A stretch of 7,857 nucleotides of DNA, taken from the NCBI GenBank assembly GCA_045611685.1, contig JAZKXO010000015.1:1-7857 (forward strand), given 5' to 3'. Of this stretch, positions 4,863 to 7,857 are shown piece by piece. The stretch comes from SIG701 sp045611685. GTDB lineage: Bacteria; Bacillota; Clostridia; Oscillospirales; CAG-272. How positions within the stretch are numbered: position 1 is the first letter of the stretch; each line of letters starts with the position of its first letter. The position numbers were made by a program, and so were the translations under genes. Below the pieces are notes generated by a model that worked only from the letters and a program-made list of their open reading frames with translations, was not told the origin of the DNA and searched no databases.

Positions 4863-6278
4863 ATGTATTCTCCCACTGATTTCAAAGCCGTCTGGGATGC
4901 CATCTTCGAAGAGATCAAAAATACCGGCGTGCTCTCCTCTACCGCTCTCGATTTCTGGTTCGGACGCGTTCGCATCATCTGCATTGAGAACGATTTTCTC
5001 GTTCTTTCCGCGGAAAACGATATCAAGCAGAACGGCATCATGAATAAGTACGGTGAGGTTCTCTCCAATGCAGTTGAAGCCGTTCTCGGCTCGCCTCACC
5101 ACATTGATATCATCATCGAAAAGCCGACCGCGCCGCTCGAGGGCGAGGGCCGCGTGATCTCTCCGCTTGAACGGGCTCGTGAGCTTGAGGCTGAGGCGGC
5201 CGCCACAGCGCAAAAGGAAGAAATTAAAACAGTCGGCGGCGAGCGCCGTCTCTCCTACAACAACGAATACACGTTCGATAACTTCATCGTAGGCGGATCG
5301 AATGAATTCGCGCACGCGGCGGCACAGGCTGTTGCAAACAACCCGATCGCCACGTACAATCCTCTCTTTATCTACGGCCCGTCGGGACTCGGCAAAACGC
5401 ATCTGATGTTCGCCATCACGAACAAGCTTTTCGAAAAGTTCCCCGATATGAACGTCATTTACGTCAACTGTGAGGATTTCACCAATCAGCTGATTGAGGC
5501 GATCTCAAGAAAAAACAACACGGAATACCGTGAGAAATTCCGTGAGAAATACCGCAAGGCGGACATGCTCCTCATCGACGATATTCAGTTCATCGCCGGC
5601 AAGGAATCGACGCAGGAGGAATTCTTCCACACGTTCAACGCACTCTATCAAGAGAAAAAACAGATCATCCTGACCTCCGACCGTCCGCCGAAGGAAATGG
5701 TAACGCTCGAGGAAAGAATACGCTCCCGCTTTGAGCAGGGCGTGCTCGCGGATATTCAGCTGCCCGATTACGAATTGCGTCTGGCAATCCTCAAAAATAA
5801 AGCCGAGAGCATGAATCTCAAAATCAGCGATGACATTTTAGCGTATATCGCCGAAAAGCTTCATTCGAACATCCGTCAGCTTGAGGGCATTATCAAACGG
5901 ATTTCCGCAAATCATCTTCTCAGCAGCGCCGACATCGATATGGATCTCGTGCGCTCGCTCGTACCGATGTTCCAGCAGGATACAGAGCCGGTCGGCGAAA
6001 CCGCGGAGAAGATCATCTCTGCTGTGGCAAAGCGGTACGGCGTCACGCCCGACGATATCCTCGGTACGAAACGGACGAAGGATATCAAGGACGCCAGAAA
6101 TCTCTGTATGTACGTGATCCGTCAGGTGACGGAGCTTTCGCTCCCCGCGATCGGTACGATGTTTAACCGCGATCACTCGACGGTGCATTCGAACATCACG
6201 GCGGTGGAAAAGCAAGTGAAGAACGATCCCGCTCTGAACGCGGAGATCTCGGATATCAGACGGGAGATCAAAAAATAA
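4863..6278 (+). CDS. dnaA: Chromosomal replication initiator DnaA
   Basis: The 471-residue AAA+ ATPase binds DnaA boxes and opens the origin. Domain I is at about 1-85 (conserved Trp11), with an acidic/Ala linker at about 88-125. The AAA+ core at about 130-345 has Walker A GPSGLGKT (172-179), Walker B LLIDD (236-240), sensor 1 around ILTSD (269-273), an arginine-finger region RIRSRFEQG (285-293) and a sensor 2 Arg at 338. Domain IV at about 375-471 has the box-reading signature RDHSTVHSN (436-444). The usual DHTTVIHA form is replaced by a clostridial-style variant, with Ser443 where E. coli has a DNA-contacting His. The ATG at 4863 is chosen because it gives a normal domain I. The frame stays open upstream to before 4506, but that part covers the repeat element and promoter and is not protein-like. 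The Shine-Dalgarno is distant and hairpin-separated. Confidence 0.97.
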   Translation: MYSPTDFKAVWDAIFEEIKNTGVLSSTALDFWFGRVRIICIENDFLVLSAENDIKQNGIMNKYGEVLSNAVEAVLGSPHHIDIIIEKPTAPLEGEGRVISPLERARELEAEAAATAQKEEIKTVGGERRLSYNNEYTFDNFIVGGSNEFAHAAAQAVANNPIATYNPLFIYGPSGLGKTHLMFAITNKLFEKFPDMNVIYVNCEDFTNQLIEAISRKNNTEYREKFREKYRKADMLLIDDIQFIAGKESTQEEFFHTFNALYQEKKQIILTSDRPPKEMVTLEERIRSRFEQGVLADIQLPDYELRLAILKNKAESMNLKISDDILAYIAEKLHSNIRQLEGIIKRISANHLLSSADIDMDLVRSLVPMFQQDTEPVGETAEKIISAVAKRYGVTPDDILGTKRTKDIKDARNLCMYVIRQVTELSLPAIGTMFNRDHSTVHSNITAVEKQVKNDPALNAEISDIRREIKK

Positions 6279-6285
6279 GAGAGAC

Positions 6286-6330
6286 ATGGGGCTGCTCGCC
6301 CCATACCCCCGCAAGGGGGTTTCCCCCCTT
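6286..6330. other. Cluster of G/C hairpins just after dnaA
   Basis: ATGGGGC (6286-6292) pairs with GCCCCAT (6298-6304). CCCCC (6306-6310) pairs with GGGGG (6315-6319) across GCAA. AAGGGGG (6313-6319) can instead pair with CCCCCTT (6324-6330). They begin 7 nt after the dnaA stop. The short T-tract (6320-6322) is too weak for a canonical intrinsic terminator, so this may be a 3'-end stabiliser, a partial terminator or an extragenic repeat. Confidence 0.6.
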
Positions 6331-6378
6331 GACCCCATACTGTAAAACGGTAAATATTTCTCTGAATCTCACCTTTCC

Positions 6379-6524
6379 ACATGCCATCTCGCAACTTTTG
6401 CTCACGAAACGAGGTTTTCGGTTTTTTGCCAAAGGCAAAAACGCATGCCTCTGCATGCGAGAAAATCCTCGCCGAGATGGCCGGCTCTTCTTTGAAATTT
6501 TTAAATTTCAACATGCCATCTCGC
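6379..6524. repeat. Repeated motif ACATGCCATCTCGC in oriC
   Basis: The 14-mer occurs at 6379-6392 and 6511-6524 in the same orientation. Its 9-base core GCCATCTCG also occurs inverted at 6473-6481. The first copy overlaps the end of a weak DnaA box (CTTTCCACA, 6373-6381). Three copies of a 9-mer in about 150 bp suggest a binding site for an unidentified protein or a degraded duplication. Confidence 0.65.
6423..6511. repeat. Three palindromes in the left part of oriC
   Basis: Three perfect inverted repeats occur. TTTTTGCC/GGCAAAAA lies at 6423-6430/6434-6441 with loop AAA. CGCATGC/GCATGCG lies at 6442-6448/6453-6459 with loop CTCT. TTGAAATTT/AAATTTCAA lies at 6492-6500/6503-6511. The first two are immediately adjacent. 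The first could act as a weak bidirectional terminator. Roles are otherwise unknown. Confidence 0.6.
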
Positions 6525-6537
6525 GTTTTCAACAGCG

Positions 6538-6758
6538 TGTGGAAAACCTTGTGGAAAATATGTTCACCGAAGAGTGGATTTCGTTTGGAAAACATAGGCG
6601 TCCATTCCATATCGGATTTTGTTTTCGGGAAATATTTCCCTTTGGAAATTGTGGAAACCGAATCGGATGAGAACGGTTGAAAACTCCTTTTTCCGATCGA
6701 CACGATCCGACGCTGTGGAAAACGTTTACAGAATCGCTTGTTGAAATTGTGTGGAAAA
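6538..6758 (-). promoter_or_regulatory. Left DnaA-box cluster (TTTTCCACA type)
   Basis: Four identical boxes TGTGGAAAA (reverse complement TTTTCCACA) lie at 6538-6546, 6550-6558, 6714-6722 and 6750-6758. A fifth, one mismatch away (GTTTCCACA), lies at 6650-6658. All are on the - strand. They fit the broad TTWTNCACA consensus. The first two are 12 bp apart and the last two 36 bp apart, so each pair lies on nearly the same helical face. Confidence 0.85.
6627..6640. repeat. 14-bp perfect palindrome in oriC
   Basis: GGGAAATATTTCCC is fully self-complementary with no loop, as expected of a homodimeric protein binding site. It lies between the DnaA boxes at 6550 and 6650. No known factor is assigned. 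Confidence 0.5.
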
Positions 6759-6778
6759 ATTTGTACGTTTTCCGATCG
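6689..6778 (+). repeat. Direct repeat TTTTCCGATCG in oriC
   Basis: The 11-mer occurs at 6689-6699 and 6768-6778 and brackets the DnaA boxes at 6714 and 6750. A related inverted string, CGGAAAAACG, follows at 6801-6810. It may be an accessory origin motif; chance or an old duplication cannot be excluded. Confidence 0.4.
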
Positions 6779-6827
6779 CATCGGCAGTGAGAGCCAAAGT
6801 CGGAAAAACGACACGGTTTCTGAAAAT

Positions 6828-6847
6828 TCTTCCACAGATTATCCACA
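6828..6847 (+). promoter_or_regulatory. Consensus DnaA box with a tandem weaker box
   Basis: TTATCCACA at 6839-6847 is the perfect DnaA box. It is preceded in the same orientation, 11 bp upstream, by TCTTCCACA (6828-6836), which keeps the TCCACA core. This is the only perfect consensus box in the window and lies about 90 bp before the trio tract. Confidence 0.88.
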
Positions 6848-6869
6848 GCAAATAAAAAGATAACGAGAT

Positions 6870-6902
6870 GCGGCAAAGGCGCAAAAGTGCCTGTTCTGCC
6901 GC
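6870..6902. other. Two-tier stem-loop between the DnaA boxes
   Basis: GCGGCA (6870-6875) pairs with TGCCGC (6897-6902). Inside, GGCGC (6878-6882) pairs with GTGCC (6887-6891, one G-T) around AAAA. It occupies the interval between the consensus box (6839) and the trio-proximal box (6914), where it might act as a spacer or cruciform. Confidence 0.45.
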
Positions 6903-6913
6903 AAAAATCACGG

Positions 6914-6922
6914 ATTTCCACA
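6914..6922 (+). promoter_or_regulatory. Trio-proximal DnaA box
   Basis: ATTTCCACA keeps the TCCACA core and has the same orientation as the consensus box. A C-rich 13-bp spacer (6923-6935) separates it from the DnaA-trios. In the basal unwinding model this box positions DnaA for loading onto the trio strand. Confidence 0.75.
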
Positions 6923-6935
6923 GATCCAACACCCC

Positions 6936-6953
6936 CTACTGCTGCTACTGCTG
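6936..6953 (+). promoter_or_regulatory. DnaA-trio element
   Basis: CTACTGCTGCTACTGCTG is six consecutive CTN triplets. On the complementary strand, read 3' to 5', these are GAT, GAC, GAC, GAT, GAC, GAC. DnaA-trios, defined in Bacillus subtilis as 3'-(G/A)A(T/A)-5' repeats, have a conserved middle A that is kept in all six. The placement (box, C-rich spacer, trios, A/T stretch) is exactly that of a basal unwinding system. The third base is C in four of six triplets, which departs from the consensus. Confidence 0.82.
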
Positions 6954-6986
6954 AAAATATATATATATTTATATATTTATATTTTT
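6954..6986. other. DNA unwinding element (33 bp of pure A/T)
   Basis: Thirty-three consecutive A/T bases, with alternating AT steps, directly abut the DnaA-trios. It is the longest G/C-free run I see in the window and the most easily melted sequence. This is the expected site of initial strand opening and helicase loading. Confidence 0.85.
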
Positions 6987-7111
6987 GTTTCAAAGAGACG
7001 GGCGGCCTTGGAGAAGGAGCCGTATTTATACCAATTCAAAAGAGCGAATCCGCGCGGGATAAAAATATCCGCCTGACGAGCTGATTTCTCCGCGCGAGAG
7101 ATTCTTTTACT

Positions 7112-7136
7112 CGGGGGACTGTGTCCCCCGCACCCC
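7112..7136. other. Hairpin upstream of dnaN
   Basis: CGGGGGAC (7112-7119) pairs perfectly with GTCCCCCG (7123-7130) around TGT, followed by CACCCCC. No T-run follows, so it is not a standard terminator. It resembles the post-dnaA hairpin at 6286-6310, which is also a G-rich hairpin followed by ACCCCC. The rest of 6987-7188 shows no gene, and I could not pick out a convincing dnaN promoter. Confidence 0.5.
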
Positions 7137-7188
7137 CTCGTCAAAGCTTTTCAATCTTACATTTTAATTTCCGAAAGGAATCCATTAT

Positions 7189-7857
7189 ATGAAAGTATCC
7201 TTTGACCGCGACACGCTGATCCGCGTGATCACGCCGGCGGCAGGCATCGCCGCTATCAAAAACACTGCGTCCAATATCGAAGGCGTCCTTCTGGAATGCC
7301 CCGGCGAGGAGGAAAACACCTGCCGCGTCACCGCGTACGATATGGAAAAAGGTATGCGCACAACGATCCCCTGCGAGATCGAGGTACCGGGTAAGATCGT
7401 TGTGAAGACGCAGAATCTTCTGCAGATCATTCGTGCTCTCCCCGAAGGCATGATAGACATTACGGTTGACGAGCATTTTCGCGCCGTGATCTCGAAAGGA
7501 AAGGCGTCCTTTGAGATCTCCGTCACGCCGGGTGAGACGTTCCCTCTTTTGCCGCTGCTCGCGGGTGATCGCAATTACACGATGCCCCAGCACGTGCTTC
7601 GCGACGTCGTTTCCCGCACGATCTACGCCGTTGCCGTGAACGATCAGCGTGCCGCCTTCAACGGTGCGTATTTCAAAATCGAATCGAATCGACTTATGGT
7701 GATCGGATGCGACGGCAACCGCATTGCGATCTCGCATATTGATCTCCCCGGTGAGGATAACCCCGACGCCGCTGTGATCGTGCCGGGCCGCCTTCTCGGT
7801 GAGGTTCTCCGCATGATAAAGGATACGGAAGAAGACATGACCGTAACGCTTGCGCGC
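7189..7857 (+). CDS. dnaN: DNA polymerase III beta subunit (sliding clamp), 3'-truncated by the window edge
   Basis: Hand translation from ATG 7189 gives 223 residues, open to the last base. This is about 60% of the usual 365-375 residues and covers domain 1 and most of domain 2. The clamp encircles DNA and tethers the replicative polymerase and other partners. Family landmarks are MKVSFDRDTL at the start, NIEGVLLEC (29-37), the FPLLP-type segment (118-122), and the domain-2 stretch AVAVNDQRAAFNGAYF (147-162) followed by VIGCDGNRIA (171-180), the equivalent of the usual TDGHRLA. The Shine-Dalgarno AAAGGAA (7174-7180) lies 8 nt before the ATG. It follows dnaA across oriC in the same direction. 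Position next to dnaA makes the assignment secure. Confidence 0.96.
   Translation, partial: MKVSFDRDTLIRVITPAAGIAAIKNTASNIEGVLLECPGEEENTCRVTAYDMEKGMRTTIPCEIEVPGKIVVKTQNLLQIIRALPEGMIDITVDEHFRAVISKGKASFEISVTPGETFPLLPLLAGDRNYTMPQHVLRDVVSRTIYAVAVNDQRAAFNGAYFKIESNRLMVIGCDGNRIAISHIDLPGEDNPDAAVIVPGRLLGEVLRMIKDTEEDMTVTLAR

Larger units (their letters stand above)
6373..6986. other. oriC: Chromosomal origin of replication (oriC), dnaA-dnaN intergenic
   Basis: The 910-bp gap between dnaA and dnaN has no credible gene. It holds nine DnaA-box-like sites sharing the TCCACA core, a CTA/CTG trio tract and a 33-bp pure A/T stretch, in the order boxes, trios, A/T, dnaN. This is the order of the Bacillus-type basal origin unwinding module. 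The left part (6373-6660) has direct and inverted copies of GCCATCTCG and several palindromes. I see no box in the rpmH-dnaA gap, so the origin appears to be in one piece. The boundaries given are the first box-like site and the end of the A/T stretch. Confidence 0.93.

Noticed and set aside
6286..6330. Strong intrinsic terminator after dnaA
   Set aside because: The hairpins are stable, but only three T residues follow before a C-run, so I describe hairpins and do not call a terminator.
6329..6993. Several 100-220-codon open frames in the dnaA-dnaN gap on both strands
   Set aside because: They overlap each other, the DnaA boxes, palindromes and the A/T stretch, and none resembles a protein family. 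The region is oriC.
7140..7168. Possible dnaN promoter with TTTAAT at 7163-7168
   Set aside because: No acceptable -35 is found 16-18 bp upstream; support is too weak to annotate.
7141..7737. 198-codon open frame on the - strand
   Set aside because: It is antisense to dnaN, whose translation is unmistakable on the + strand.

Overview
This window is the replication-origin neighbourhood of a bacterial chromosome, most likely a Clostridia-class Firmicute. The gene order rpmH-rnpA-yidD-yidC-jag reading left, divergent from dnaA-dnaN reading right, is the classical origin arrangement. The protein features fit this: a clostridial-type DnaA, a YidC without a lipoprotein signal, and a KH-R3H Jag. 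Moderately GC-rich genes (57% in one hand-counted line of jag) with AT-rich regulatory gaps, plus GTAGGGG-ended hairpin repeats, suggest an uncultured gut lineage such as Oscillospiraceae. That placement is inference.

Layout. (1) 3-548: the 3' part of an AT-rich gene of unknown function, reading right. (2) 549-729: a bidirectional terminator and a small two-hairpin repeat element. (3) 730-4397: a tight leftward operon in transcription order rpmH, rnpA, yidD, yidC, jag, driven by a near-consensus promoter at 4449-4478. rpmH (44 codons) is real although very short. An attenuator-like hairpin separates it from rnpA. (4) 4398-4862: the divergent control region. It holds the rpmH promoter, a second copy of the hairpin repeat element, a polypyrimidine tract, an extended -10 promoter for dnaA, and a dnaA leader whose Shine-Dalgarno lies unusually far upstream behind a hairpin. 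In the rest (about 4479-4611) I see only small GC-rich stem-loops around 4556-4587. (5) 4863-6278: dnaA. (6) 6279-7188: a 910-bp intergenic region with no credible gene, which is oriC. It contains DnaA boxes mostly of the form TTTTCCACA, palindromes and short repeats, a basal unwinding module (box, DnaA-trios, then 33 bp of pure A/T), and a hairpin before dnaN. (7) 7189 to the end: the first 223 codons of dnaN.

How the parts work together. DnaA binds the boxes at 6373-6922, loads onto the single strand through the trio at 6936-6953 and melts the A/T stretch at 6954-6986. DnaN is the clamp used by the replisome that then assembles. The leftward operon makes ribosomal protein L34, the RNase P protein, and the YidD/YidC membrane-insertion pair with the RNA-binding protein Jag (KhpB).

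Most interesting points: a DnaA-trio tract of CTA/CTG units; two hairpin elements whose arms show compensatory base changes; a dnaA leader hairpin that could bring a distant Shine-Dalgarno to the start codon; a very long Jag with an Asn/Gln-rich low-complexity region and an 11-residue tandem repeat; and a YidC with Gln in place of the conserved groove Arg. No CRISPR array, tRNA, rRNA, transposase or phage gene was seen.
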